From: an uncultured Christensenella sp.
GTDB taxonomy: Bacteria; Bacillota; Clostridia; Christensenellales; CAG-917
Length of the DNA: 64,000 nt
Reading direction: 5' to 3'
Assembly: GCA_910578325.1 (NCBI GenBank)
Contig: CAJTQT010000005.1
Span: 1-64,000, forward strand
The notes beneath the pieces are model-generated. The model worked only from the letters and a program-made list of their open reading frames with translations, searched no databases and was not told the origin of the DNA. Position 1 is the first letter of the stretch. Every line of letters starts with the position of its first letter. Both the position numbers and the translations under genes were made by a program. Positions 36,792-45,337 of this stretch are shown here, piece by piece.

Positions 36792-37256
36792 ATGGATTGT
36801 TCATTCGTATTTGATGAGTCGGTGTTTTCGGAAAGGCTTCAGGAACTTATGTTTGAAAAAGACCTGAACCAGTCTGAACTTGCCGAAAAAATCGGCGTAA
36901 AAAGTTCTACAATTTCGAGATATCTTTCGGGACAAAAAATACCTGAAGTGGAAATTCTTGTCCGTTTAGCGGATTATTTTAACTGCACTGTCGATTTTCT
37001 TATTGGCAGATCGGAGACTTTCCCGCAAGGTGCGAAGTATCTTAAATGCCCTAAATTCTCCCAACAGTTAGAAAAAATAATTTTAAATTCCAAAAAATCA
37101 AAATACAGGATTCAAAAAGATACGGAGATACCCAAAACCGTTATGTACTATTGGCAAACGGGAAAGTATCAACCGTCGATTGACAATATCATTAAGTTAG
37201 CAAACTATTTTGAAAACACTGTAGATTATATTATTGGTCGTATAGAGTTTGACTGA
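36792..37256 (+). CDS. Double HTH (Xre-type) regulator 1
   Basis: 154 aa made of two Xre/Cro-type helix-turn-helix domains. Domain 1 (about 12-72): ERLQELMFEKDLNQSELAEK, then ISRYLSGQKIPEVEILVRLA. Domain 2 (about 88-152): QLEKIILNSKKSKYRIQKD to YYWQTGKYQPSIDNIIKLA, ending DYIIGRIEFD. There is no other domain. It is the first of four tandem paralogs on the plus strand. Codon use is clearly more AT-rich than the housekeeping genes around it, which suggests acquisition. The start lacks a good ribosome site. Confidence 0.88.
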   Translation: MDCSFVFDESVFSERLQELMFEKDLNQSELAEKIGVKSSTISRYLSGQKIPEVEILVRLADYFNCTVDFLIGRSETFPQGAKYLKCPKFSQQLEKIILNSKKSKYRIQKDTEIPKTVMYYWQTGKYQPSIDNIIKLANYFENTVDYIIGRIEFD

Positions 37257-37303
37257 TGTTACAAACATAATACATACTTAAATCACAATCCCTGATAAGG
37301 CGC

Positions 37304-37376
37304 AAATGCTCTGCATGAAAATATAGAAAGTATTGAATGCTTTATTCATCAATTCTACATCACAAGCAGAGCATTT
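37304..37376. terminator. Inverted repeat between regulator 1 and the antisense small gene
   Basis: AAATGCTCTGC (37304-37314) and GCAGAGCATTT (37366-37376) are perfect arms around a 51-base loop. The position, between convergent genes, suits a terminator or a structured 3' end. Confidence 0.5.
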
Positions 37377-37383
37377 AAAATTA

Positions 37384-37557
37384 CTATAATTCTCTGACGG
37401 AAATAATAAATTTTTGTCCATTATCGAAATTTACCTGCAAATGATTTTCACTAGCAATAAATTTGGCAAAATAAAAGTCTTGAATAAAGTATTTGATATC
37501 AAATACTATGTCTTGTTCGTTACACACAATACTGGGTTTTTCAATTGGTTTTTCCAT
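37384..37557 (-). CDS. Small protein, 57 aa, antisense inside the regulator array
   Basis: Begins with MEKPIEKPSIVCNEQDIVF and has AGGTGA seven bases before the ATG. The C-terminal end (LQVNFDNGQKFIISV) is beta-like and resembles the end of the 52-aa protein at 13120-13278. It lies on the opposite strand between the first and second double-HTH genes. Function unknown; a small protein controlled by or counteracting the regulators is a guess. Confidence 0.6.
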   Translation of the reverse strand: MEKPIEKPSIVCNEQDIVFDIKYFIQDFYFAKFIASENHLQVNFDNGQKFIISVREL

Positions 37558-37609
37558 ATATCACCTCAATTTTTTATTAGAAATGCGCATCTCTTTATTA
37601 AATATTTTA

Positions 37610-37657
37610 GGTTCAGCACAGACAAAACACAAGCAAAATGTGTCGCAATAGAACATA
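37610..37657 (+). repeat. 48-bp upstream element, copy 2
   Basis: Second copy of the element described at 36736-36783, 41 of 48 bases identical, starting with GGTTCAGCAC. It lies 27 bases before regulator 2. Confidence 0.6.
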
Positions 37658-37683
37658 ATTTTTTAACACAAAAGGTAATAATA

Positions 37684-38136
37684 ATGTTTAATTTGTCTGA
37701 ATTTGCCGAAAGGCTCAAAGAATTAATGATTGAATACAATATCAATCAAACACAACTCGCTGAAAGAATCAATGTTAAAGTCTCGACAATTTCGCGATAT
37801 TTGTCAGAACAAAATGTTCCCGAAATAGAAATATTGATTCGTTTAGCAGATTGCTTTAATTGCTCTATTGATTTTCTTGTCGAAAGAAGTGAAAACTATT
37901 TAAACTCAGGCACCTCTTACAAGGAATGTCCTACTTTTTCAGTTCAGTTTAAAAAACTTTTAAGTCATTTTAAAGTCAGTAAGTATAAATTGCAAAAAGA
38001 GGCAAGAATTTCAAAAACCATTATGTACTACTGGGAAACGGGAAAATATCAGCCGTCGATTGAAAACATTATTAAACTGGCAAACTACTTTGATTGTTCC
38101 GTCGATTATATTCTTGGAAGAATAGAGTTTGAATAA
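37684..38136 (+). CDS. Double HTH (Xre-type) regulator 2
   Basis: 150 aa; an open upstream extension exists to 37414 but the paralogs begin at this ATG (AAAGGT upstream). Domain 1 carries NQTQLAERINVKVSTISRYL, domain 2 KYKLQKEARISKTIMYYW and YQPSIENIIKLANYF. It is closest to regulator 1: the linker cysteine motif (ECPTF versus KCPKF) and the ending DYILGRIEFE versus DYIIGRIEFD nearly match. The gap to regulator 3 is 8 bases, so 2, 3 and 4 form one transcription unit. Confidence 0.88.
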   Translation: MFNLSEFAERLKELMIEYNINQTQLAERINVKVSTISRYLSEQNVPEIEILIRLADCFNCSIDFLVERSENYLNSGTSYKECPTFSVQFKKLLSHFKVSKYKLQKEARISKTIMYYWETGKYQPSIENIIKLANYFDCSVDYILGRIEFE

Positions 38137-38144
38137 GGATTATT

Positions 38145-38588
38145 ATGTTGTATTTATCTAATTTCGCCGAGCGACTAAAAGAGTTAATGATTGAAAATGA
38201 TTTGACGGCTTCGATTATTGCCGATAAACTGCGTATCGACAAAAGTACTATTTCTAAGTACCTTTCACAAGAACGGGCACCATCTATCGAAAATGCCGTT
38301 AAACTGGCGAACATTTTTGATTGCACTCTGGATTTTATGCTGGGGTTGGTCGACGAAAACATAAAAAAGGATTTTAAACACTGCCCTCAATTTAGTGAAC
38401 GACTGCAATTTCTTTTTATAAACAAAAGAAAAACAAAGTATGCATTAAAAAAACAGACCAACATATCGCAATCCTTGCTTTATTACTGGCTACACGATAT
38501 TTACTCTCCATCTGTTGACAACGTAATCAAACTATCGGATTTTTTCAATTGCTCGTTTGACTATGTGCTGGGACGCGTGGACTACTGA
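38145..38588 (+). CDS. Double HTH (Xre-type) regulator 3
   Basis: 147 aa, two Xre-type HTH domains. It begins LSNFAERLKELMIENDLTAS, which is shared almost word for word with regulators 2 and 4. The recognition helix differs (DKSTISKYL), and domain 2 has SQSLLYYWLHDIYSPSVDN. Ribosome site AAGGA. The recognition-helix differences against a constant scaffold suggest distinct DNA targets or partners. Confidence 0.87.
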   Translation: MLYLSNFAERLKELMIENDLTASIIADKLRIDKSTISKYLSQERAPSIENAVKLANIFDCTLDFMLGLVDENIKKDFKHCPQFSERLQFLFINKRKTKYALKKQTNISQSLLYYWLHDIYSPSVDNVIKLSDFFNCSFDYVLGRVDY

Positions 38589-38603
38589 CAAACGGTGTAT
38601 AGA

Positions 38604-39047
38604 ATGAACTACAAAACACATTTTGCCGAACGGCTGAAAGAACTTATGATTGAGCACGACCTAATTCCCGGAACTCTTGCGGAAGCATTGAAGATAAACA
38701 GGTCTACTATTGCCAGATATTTGAACGGCACGCGGCAACCATCGGTTAATACATTTGTGATTATAGCCGATTATTTCAACTGTACTGCGGATTTTCTTTT
38801 AGGCTTTGAGAGCATAAACAGCAAAAGTGATTTCAAAAAATGTCCTCCTTTCAAAGAACAACTAAAAATTATATTAGACAAAGAAAACATAAATAAATAT
38901 CAACTATGCAAAATAACAGGAATTGCCGAGTCTGCTATCTACGACTGGCAACGCGGCGATAATCAACCGTCGCTTAGCAACATAGTTCAAATCGCTAAAA
39001 AACTTAATTTGCCTGTTGACTATGTTCTCGGTCGTATAGACTATTAA
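38604..39047 (+). CDS. Double HTH (Xre-type) regulator 4
   Basis: 147 aa from the ATG at 38604 (a GTG three codons earlier is possible). Domain 1: HFAERLKELMIEHDL and NRSTIARYLNGTRQPSV. Domain 2: NKYQLCKITGIAESAIYDW and NQPSLSNIVQIAKKL, ending DYVLGRIDY. It is the most diverged of the four. The gene ends 16 bases before palindromic element B. Confidence 0.86.
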   Translation: MNYKTHFAERLKELMIEHDLIPGTLAEALKINRSTIARYLNGTRQPSVNTFVIIADYFNCTADFLLGFESINSKSDFKKCPPFKEQLKIILDKENINKYQLCKITGIAESAIYDWQRGDNQPSLSNIVQIAKKLNLPVDYVLGRIDY

Positions 39048-39062
39048 AAAAGTAAAAAGATA

Positions 39063-39218
39063 TGGATACCCTGGCTCGAACTGATATAAGTATAAAACCG
39101 CGATATTTGTGTTCAGACAAGAAAAAGGCACTTTTGCGAACAGCCTAGTGTACAAATTGTACACGACTGTGAGCAAAAGTGCCTTTGACGCAGTATCAAC
39201 GCAAATAGCGCGGTTTTA
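39063..39218. repeat. Long palindromic element B
   Basis: Homolog of element A. Outer arms lie at 39093-39111 and 39200-39218 (two changes, one kept as a G-U pair). The middle arms are perfect 14-mers (39124-39137 AAAGGCACTTTTGC and 39173-39186), different in sequence from those of A but with the same GGC-N2-TTTT pattern. The centre is GTGTACA-AAT-TGTACAC (39148-39164). The left flank TGGATACCCTGGCTCGAACTG matches A (TGGATACTCTCGCTCGGACTG). Its right arm contains the serS stop codon. Confidence 0.85.
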
Positions 39219-40499
39219 CTTTGCGATTTTGTCTATCCCGCCCAAATACTTCCTCAACACCTCGGGCACAGTCACGCTACCGTCGGCATTCTGATACTGC
39301 TCCACAATAGCAGGAATAAGACGCGACGTAGCAAGTCCGCTGCCGTTGAGCGTGTGTACAAATTGCGGTTTGCCCGTCTTGCTGTCGCGGAATCGCGTAT
39401 TGTTTCTGCGCGCCTGATAGTCGTTTGCATTGCTCACCGACGAACACTCTTTATATATGCCCATCGACGGAATCCAAAGTTCGACGTCGTACGTTCTTGC
39501 CATAGACGCGGAGCAGTCACCCGCCGCGAGTTTGCTCACGCGGAAGTGTAACCCGAGTTTTTCGACGAGTCTGGCGGCTTTTTCAACGAGTTCCTCAAAG
39601 GCTTCCATACTGCGGTCGGGATGCGCATACTGCACCATTTCGATTTTGTTGAACTGGTGTCCGCGAATCATTCCGCGCTCTTCGGTACGCGCCGAACCCG
39701 CTTCTTTTCTGAAACAGGGCGAGTACGCAAAGAATTTGAGAGGAAGTTTGCTCTCGTCTATTATCTCTCCGGAATACATATTGACAAGCGCGGTTTCGGC
39801 GGTGGGAAGCATAAAGCGGTTGCGTTTTTTGTCCTCGTCGCAATCGAGCCAGTACACCTCGTCGCTGAATTTGGGGAACTGTCCTGCTCCGAAGCCGCAG
39901 TTGTAGCCGAGTTGATAAGGCGGAAGAATAAATTCGTATCCGTCGCTCAGATGCTCTTCAACGAAGTAGTTGAGCAAAGCCCATTCCAGCCTTGCGCCCA
40001 TTCCGCGGTATATCCAAAAACCGTTTCCGCTGAGTTTTACTCCGCGTTCGTAGTCGATCAACCCCAAATCCGTGCAGATATCTACGTGGTTTTTCGGCGT
40101 AAAATCAAACTCGGGCTTTTTTCCGCTCAATTTCACGACCTGATTGTTTTCCTTTTCGCCCGAAAGCAGATCGGCGTCGGGAATGTTGGGCATACAGGCG
40201 AGAGTATCGTTGATGTTTGCGACAAGTTCCGCAATTTTTGCGTCAGCCGCGGCTATTTCGTCGCCCAGTTTTCGCATTTCCTCGAAGATAGGTTCGACGG
40301 GCTGTCCTGCTTTTTTGAGCACGGGAATCTGCGCCGATACCTTGTTCTTCTGCGCTTTAAGACGTTCTACGTCCGTTATCGTCGCCTTGCGCGCGTCGTC
40401 CCACGCTATGACTTGCGTAAAGTCCGCTTTAAAGCCTTTTTTTGCAAGCGCATCGGATACTTCCTGAGGGTTGTTTCTTATTCTTATTAAATCAAGCAT
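39216..40499 (-). CDS. serS: Seryl-tRNA synthetase
   Basis: 427 aa. An N-terminal antiparallel coiled coil (about 30-100, rich in Lys/Glu/Ala) binds the long variable arm of tRNA-Ser. Class II motif 2 is FRKEAGSARTEERGMIRGHQ and motif 3 is NGSGLATSRLIPAIVE. Ribosome site GGAG. It lies 40 bases after leuS on the same strand, with a small CACAC/GTGTG hairpin between, so the two are probably cotranscribed. The stop TAA is the first triplet of the outer arm of palindromic element B. Confidence 0.96.
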   Translation of the reverse strand: MLDLIRIRNNPQEVSDALAKKGFKADFTQVIAWDDARKATITDVERLKAQKNKVSAQIPVLKKAGQPVEPIFEEMRKLGDEIAAADAKIAELVANINDTLACMPNIPDADLLSGEKENNQVVKLSGKKPEFDFTPKNHVDICTDLGLIDYERGVKLSGNGFWIYRGMGARLEWALLNYFVEEHLSDGYEFILPPYQLGYNCGFGAGQFPKFSDEVYWLDCDEDKKRNRFMLPTAETALVNMYSGEIIDESKLPLKFFAYSPCFRKEAGSARTEERGMIRGHQFNKIEMVQYAHPDRSMEAFEELVEKAARLVEKLGLHFRVSKLAAGDCSASMARTYDVELWIPSMGIYKECSSVSNANDYQARRNNTRFRDSKTGKPQFVHTLNGSGLATSRLIPAIVEQYQNADGSVTVPEVLRKYLGGIDKIAK

Positions 40500-40539
40500 A
40501 TTTTTATCTCCATCACACTCTGTGTGTTTGTGATTGATT

Positions 40540-42963
40540 TTAAGCGATAATATTTACAAGTCTGTTCGGCACGATAATAATCTTTTTGACCGCCTTGCCG
40601 CCGAGTTGCGCCTGAACCGCTTCAAGCGCGGCCTTTTCGATATCCGCTTTCGGCGCGCCGTTTGCAACGGTTATTCTTCCGCGCAGTTTGGAATTTATCT
40701 GCACCGCCAACTCTAATTCATCAAGTACGGTCGCCTTTTCGTCAAAAGTCGGGTACGCATTGTTGAATACCGAATACTTCTGCCCCATCATCTCCCAGAG
40801 TTCCTCGCAGAAGTGCGGCGCGAACGGAGCGAAGATGAGCACCAAATCCTTTGCGCAATCCTTGTAGATTGCGTTCTTTGCCTCAACGCTTCCCTCGTAA
40901 GCGTATATTGCGTTTACAAATTCCATAAGCCTTGCAATCGCCGTATTGAACGAGAAAGTGCCGAGGTCTTCGGTTACGCTCTTTATCGTGTTGTGGCGTA
41001 TGCGGTTGAGTTCCTTTTCCGCTTTGCCCAAAGGAGCGTCCGTAAATCCTATTTCATAGCACTTTTTGACGATGCGTTCCACCCTCTCGAAAAAGCGGTT
41101 TACGGATTCGAGCCCGCTCTCGTTCCAGGGACCGCCTTCGACGTAGTTGAAGCCGAACATAAGATATACTCTGAACACGTCCGCCCCGAATTTAGAAATA
41201 CTGTCGTCAGGCGAGACTACGTTGCCGCGCGACTTGCTCATCTTGTTTCCGTCCGTACCCAGTATCGTACCCTGATGCACGAGCGAGAGGAACGGTTCGT
41301 CAAAATGCAGATATCCCATATCTCGCAACGCCTTAGTAAAGAAACGTGCGTAAAGCAGATGCATACAGGCGTGTTCCGCGCCGCCGATATACTTGTCTAC
41401 GGGAAGCATCTTGTCGATCCATTCAGTATCAAACGGCTTTTCGTCGTTGCGGCTGTCGGGATAGCGCAGGAAATACCAACTCGAACAAACGAAAGTATCC
41501 AGCGTATCCGCGTCGCGTTTTGCGGGACGTCCGCAAACGGGACATACGGTGTTTATGAACTCCGAGCACTTTTTGAGCGGAGATTCGCCGTCGGGCGTAA
41601 AGTTGACTCCCCGCGGCAGACGTACGGGCAAATCCTTTTCGGGAACAGGCACCGCACCGCAATGCTCGCAATGTATTATAGGGATCGGCGCGCCCCAGTA
41701 GCGTTGACGGCTTACAAGCCAGTCGCGCAAACGGTAGTTGGTTTTAAGACAGCCTTTGCCTTCTGCTTCGAGTTTTTTGAGAATGGCAATCCTCGCGTCT
41801 TCGGAAGCCATTCCGTCGAATTCGCCGCTGTTTACCAGCACCCCGTACTCTGTAAAGGGCAGCGTATCGTCCTGTCCGTTCTTTCCTTCTATAACTCTTT
41901 CCACAGGCAAACCGAGTTTCTGAGCAAACACAAAATCGCGCTCGTCATGTGCCGCTACGCCCATAACCGCGCCCGTACCGTAACTGGCTATAACGTAATC
42001 CGCAACAAGTATGGGCACCTCTCTGCCGTTGACGGGATTTATCGCATACGCGCCGGTGAGCACTCCCGTCTTTTCGCGCGTGGAGGACATTCTGTCGATT
42101 TCGGAAGCCGCCGCCGCCTTTTCTCTGTATTCTTCGACCGCCTGCTTACGCTCGGGAACCGTGATCGCGTCCACAAGCGGGCTTTCGGGTGCAAGTACGA
42201 CGTACGTCACTCCGAACGCCGTATCCGCTCTTGTAGTGAACACTCTGAATTTTACGTCCGTGCCCTTGACGGCAAACTCGATTTCTCCGCCGTAACTTCT
42301 TCCTATCCAGTTTTTCTGCATAAGTTTGGTCTTTTCCGGCCAATCGAGTTTATCGAGTCCGTCAAGCAATTCGTCGGCGTACTGCGTTATTTTAAAGAAC
42401 CACTGGTTGAGATTTTTATGCGTGACCTTACTGCCGCATCTGTCGCAGACTCCGCCTTGCGCCTGCTCGTTTGCAAGAACCGTGTTGCAGGACGGACACC
42501 AGTTTACGGGCGCGTCCTTGCGATAGGCAAGACCGTTTTTGTACAATTGCAAAAACATCCACTGCGTCCACTTGTAATAGTCGGGCATACAGGTTTTGAT
42601 TTCGTAATCCCAGTCGTAGGTCGCGCCTATTCTGCGCAACTGTCCTTCCATAGTCTCGATATTCTTAACAGTGCTTTCCTCGGGGTGGATACCCGTCTTT
42701 ATCGCATAATTCTCGGCAGGCAGACCGAAAGCGTCAAAGCCCATAGGCTGAAACACCTCGTATCCCTGCATACGCTTAAACCTCGCAAACGTATCGGCAG
42801 GTCCGTAGTTGTACCAGTGTCCCGCGTGCAGTTTCGCGCCCGACGGATAGGAGAACATTTCCAGACAATAATACTTTTTGTCCACTGCGTCGCGGTTGAA
42901 CTTATAAAGTCCCGTTTCCGCCCACTTCTTCTGCCATTTGCTTTCTATCTGTTTATAGTCCAT
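40540..42963 (-). CDS. leuS: Leucyl-tRNA synthetase
   Basis: 807 aa from ATG at 42963 (GAGAGGA upstream). The class I HIGH motif reads LHAGH in FSYPSGAKLHAGHWYNYG, and the KMSKS motif is NKMSKSRGNVVSP. Between them is the CP1 editing domain that hydrolyses mischarged tRNA (NAP/TTRADTAFGVTYVVLAPE region). Zinc-type cysteine pairs are present (CPSCNTV, CDRCGSK; CEHCGAV, CPVCGRP). No T-box is seen in the short leader. Confidence 0.96.
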   Translation of the reverse strand: MDYKQIESKWQKKWAETGLYKFNRDAVDKKYYCLEMFSYPSGAKLHAGHWYNYGPADTFARFKRMQGYEVFQPMGFDAFGLPAENYAIKTGIHPEESTVKNIETMEGQLRRIGATYDWDYEIKTCMPDYYKWTQWMFLQLYKNGLAYRKDAPVNWCPSCNTVLANEQAQGGVCDRCGSKVTHKNLNQWFFKITQYADELLDGLDKLDWPEKTKLMQKNWIGRSYGGEIEFAVKGTDVKFRVFTTRADTAFGVTYVVLAPESPLVDAITVPERKQAVEEYREKAAAASEIDRMSSTREKTGVLTGAYAINPVNGREVPILVADYVIASYGTGAVMGVAAHDERDFVFAQKLGLPVERVIEGKNGQDDTLPFTEYGVLVNSGEFDGMASEDARIAILKKLEAEGKGCLKTNYRLRDWLVSRQRYWGAPIPIIHCEHCGAVPVPEKDLPVRLPRGVNFTPDGESPLKKCSEFINTVCPVCGRPAKRDADTLDTFVCSSWYFLRYPDSRNDEKPFDTEWIDKMLPVDKYIGGAEHACMHLLYARFFTKALRDMGYLHFDEPFLSLVHQGTILGTDGNKMSKSRGNVVSPDDSISKFGADVFRVYLMFGFNYVEGGPWNESGLESVNRFFERVERIVKKCYEIGFTDAPLGKAEKELNRIRHNTIKSVTEDLGTFSFNTAIARLMEFVNAIYAYEGSVEAKNAIYKDCAKDLVLIFAPFAPHFCEELWEMMGQKYSVFNNAYPTFDEKATVLDELELAVQINSKLRGRITVANGAPKADIEKAALEAVQAQLGGKAVKKIIIVPNRLVNIIA

Positions 42964-43017
42964 AAATCCTCTCGAACAGAGTGTTTTTCGATATATCAAA
43001 TCTGTTTAATAGAAATA

Positions 43018-43046
43018 ATTCTAATACTATCATCGTTATAAGTCAA
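43018..43046 (-). promoter_or_regulatory. Promoter of leuS-serS
   Basis: On the minus strand, TTGACT (43041-43046), 17 bases and TAGAAT (43018-43023). The leader of about 48 bases is too short for a T-box. Confidence 0.65.
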
Positions 43047-43137
43047 GCGCACGCGCGCGTTTGAACTTTCGCCTTTATTCTTAATTCAATTACGTCTGTC
43101 ACGCAAACCGCGAACAATGACGAAAATCGAAATCATA

Positions 43138-43166
43138 TTGACACGCGATTTGACGAATGATAAAAT
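43138..43166 (+). promoter_or_regulatory. Promoter of the BspA-like lipoprotein
   Basis: TTGACA (43138-43143), 17 bases, TAAAAT (43161-43166). The leader is about 125 bases long with no recognised riboswitch. Confidence 0.6.
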
Positions 43167-43295
43167 TTTATCCGTAATGCGCAGAATATAACCGACGCGA
43201 TTTGCGGTTGACGTTCCATTGTTTTTCATACTCCGCAATGCCGCATTGCGCCGATGCATCAAAAAATAAACTCGCAGTTGAAACAGAGGTGAAAA

Positions 43296-45230
43296 ATGAA
43301 AAAAGCGAAAACTAAATCCGTTTTTACATTATTGACTGTGGCGGCAGTACTTTCGATAGGTCTGTTAACAGTGCTGACTTCCTGCAACAGTTACGAAGGA
43401 ACTGCTCAGACGCACGAGCATATTCTCGGCGAATGGCAAACCGAAACTCCCCCGGGTTGCGTCGAAGAGGGGTTGGAATTCAGACAGTGTACTATCGAAG
43501 GCTGCCTGTATAGAGTTTACGAGGAAACAGCGGCAACGGGACACACTCTCGGAGAGTGGGAAACCGACGTTGACGCGACCTGCACCGAGGACGGCGTAAA
43601 AAAGAAATCCTGCCGTAATTGCGATTATTATATAGAAGAACCCATATACTCGACAGGTTTACACTCATACGACGTCAACGGACAGTGCAAGCACTGCCGA
43701 GCGGGCCTCGTATACAGATTTGACGAAACTTCAAACGCATACTTCGTCGCGAAGTTTACAGGCAACGGCGAAATCACCGTACCTGCAATCTACAACGGTA
43801 AAAAAGTAATCGGCATAGACGAAAGCGCGTTTGAGAATTGCAGGGATGTCGAAAAGGTCACACTTGCGCAAGGAATTGAAATAATAGGCGAATCCGCTTT
43901 CCGAAACTGCTCCGCGCTCTCGGAAATTACCGTTCCCGACACCGTAACTCAGATAGGTCGGTATTCTTTCAGGAATACGGCGTGGTTTGACAGCCTGCCC
44001 GACGGAATCCTGTATATCGGAAAAATAGCCTATCAGTATGTCGGCAATCGCACGGAATCCTCTTCCGTCGTAATCGAGGAAGGCACTGAAACAATCGCGC
44101 CGTACGCTTTTACAAGTCAGAGATGGATAAGTGGAATTAACGTCCCCGACACCGTAAAAACAATAGGCGACAGTGCGTTTTACAACTGCACGGGACTATC
44201 GTCCTTAAAACTCGGAAGCGGAATTAAAAGCATAGGCGAAGACGCTTTCGTGCTATGCAACGCGCTTACGACCGTAAACATTGCCGACCTCGCGGTCTGG
44301 TGCGGCATATCGTTTGCCAACGCAGACTCGAACCCTATGAACTATGCAGACAGGCTTAATATCAACGGCAATCAAATCACAGGCGAACTGATTATTCCCG
44401 ACGGCGTTACCTGTATTCCCGACGGAACTTTTAAAAACTGTTCCGCAATTGTATCAGTTCAGATTCCCGACGGAGTGTCGCGCGTGGGAGACCACGCTTT
44501 CGAAGACTGCAACCGCCTCTCTGATATAAGCGCTCCCGATTCTCTCACGGAAATAGGCGAAGACGCGTTCCTCGGGACGGAATGGTACGCGCAACGCGCC
44601 AACGGCATAGTATTTCTCGGCAAAACAATCTATTGTTATAAAGGTCTGCCGCAAGACAATTCCTTAACAATACCGGAAGGGACTCTCGCAATAGCCTCCG
44701 GCGCGTTCACTAACCTCGCGTCTCTGAGAAGCGTCTACATTCCGAAATCCGTCGTAAAAATCGCCGCGGACGCATTCGCGGGATGCGGTAAACTTCAAGA
44801 CATTGTCATTGCCGACGAAAATCAACACTACTCCGACAACGGCAACTGCATCGTCGAAAAGAAAAGCAAAACTCTTATACGCGGATGTAATTCAACCGTT
44901 ATCCCGAACGACGGAAGCGTAACGAAAATCGGAGAATACGCTTTCTTCGGCTGTTCGGGATTGACGGAAATCGTACTCCCCGGCGGCATAACGGAAATAG
45001 GAAGGGACGCTTTCGGATTTTGCACTCGTCTGACTTCTGTAACTATCCCCGCGAGTGTGGAGCATATAAATTATGACGCCTTTTACAACTGCTCCGAAAT
45101 CGCCGATATTTATTTCGGAGGAACTAAGGAGGAATTCCTAAAAACCGCGGTGCGTCTATCCAACTGTTCCGAAAATCTTACGGTGCACTGTTCGGACGGA
45201 AATTTGGACAGAGACGGCAACGACGTCTGA
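43296..45230 (+). CDS. BspA-like leucine-rich repeat lipoprotein
   Basis: 644 aa; GAGGTG precedes the ATG. The signal peptide ends at LTSC. Two N-terminal units with paired cysteines follow (LGEWQTETPPGC...CTIEGC and LGEWETDVDATC...CRNC, then CKHC), each started by a histidine-containing GH or EH segment; they look like small metal-binding or disulfide modules. From about residue 150 onward there are roughly ten BspA-type leucine-rich repeats of the pattern IGESAFRNCSALSEITVPDT. BspA-type repeats mediate adhesion. Confidence 0.9.
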   Translation: MKKAKTKSVFTLLTVAAVLSIGLLTVLTSCNSYEGTAQTHEHILGEWQTETPPGCVEEGLEFRQCTIEGCLYRVYEETAATGHTLGEWETDVDATCTEDGVKKKSCRNCDYYIEEPIYSTGLHSYDVNGQCKHCRAGLVYRFDETSNAYFVAKFTGNGEITVPAIYNGKKVIGIDESAFENCRDVEKVTLAQGIEIIGESAFRNCSALSEITVPDTVTQIGRYSFRNTAWFDSLPDGILYIGKIAYQYVGNRTESSSVVIEEGTETIAPYAFTSQRWISGINVPDTVKTIGDSAFYNCTGLSSLKLGSGIKSIGEDAFVLCNALTTVNIADLAVWCGISFANADSNPMNYADRLNINGNQITGELIIPDGVTCIPDGTFKNCSAIVSVQIPDGVSRVGDHAFEDCNRLSDISAPDSLTEIGEDAFLGTEWYAQRANGIVFLGKTIYCYKGLPQDNSLTIPEGTLAIASGAFTNLASLRSVYIPKSVVKIAADAFAGCGKLQDIVIADENQHYSDNGNCIVEKKSKTLIRGCNSTVIPNDGSVTKIGEYAFFGCSGLTEIVLPGGITEIGRDAFGFCTRLTSVTIPASVEHINYDAFYNCSEIADIYFGGTKEEFLKTAVRLSNCSENLTVHCSDGNLDRDGNDV

Positions 45231-45246
45231 AAATAAAACGAATTCC

Positions 45247-45272
45247 AAAACCGCCCGCAACGGGCGGTTTTG
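45247..45272 (+). terminator. Terminator after the BspA-like lipoprotein
   Basis: AAAACCGCCCG (45247-45257) pairs with CGGGCGGTTTT (45261-45271). Confidence 0.9.
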
Positions 45273-45281
45273 TTAATCCTG

Positions 45282-45310
45282 TTGTAAAATATCCGAAAAC
45301 GTGGTATACT
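45282..45310 (+). promoter_or_regulatory. Promoter of tmk-holB-ricT
   Basis: TTGTAA (45282-45287), 17 bases and TATACT (45305-45310), 27 bases before the tmk ATG. Confidence 0.65.
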
Positions 45311-45337
45311 GATAAAATCACTCGGGAAGGTAATAAT

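Noticed and set aside
37414..37683. N-terminal extension of regulator 2
   Set aside because: None of the paralogs has it, it overlaps the antisense small gene, and a start with a usable site lies at 37684.
40813..43041. 742-codon open frame antisense to leuS, and similar ones over gltX, nrdD, metG and serS
   Set aside because: Mirror frames of strongly conserved genes; no motifs, no start signals.
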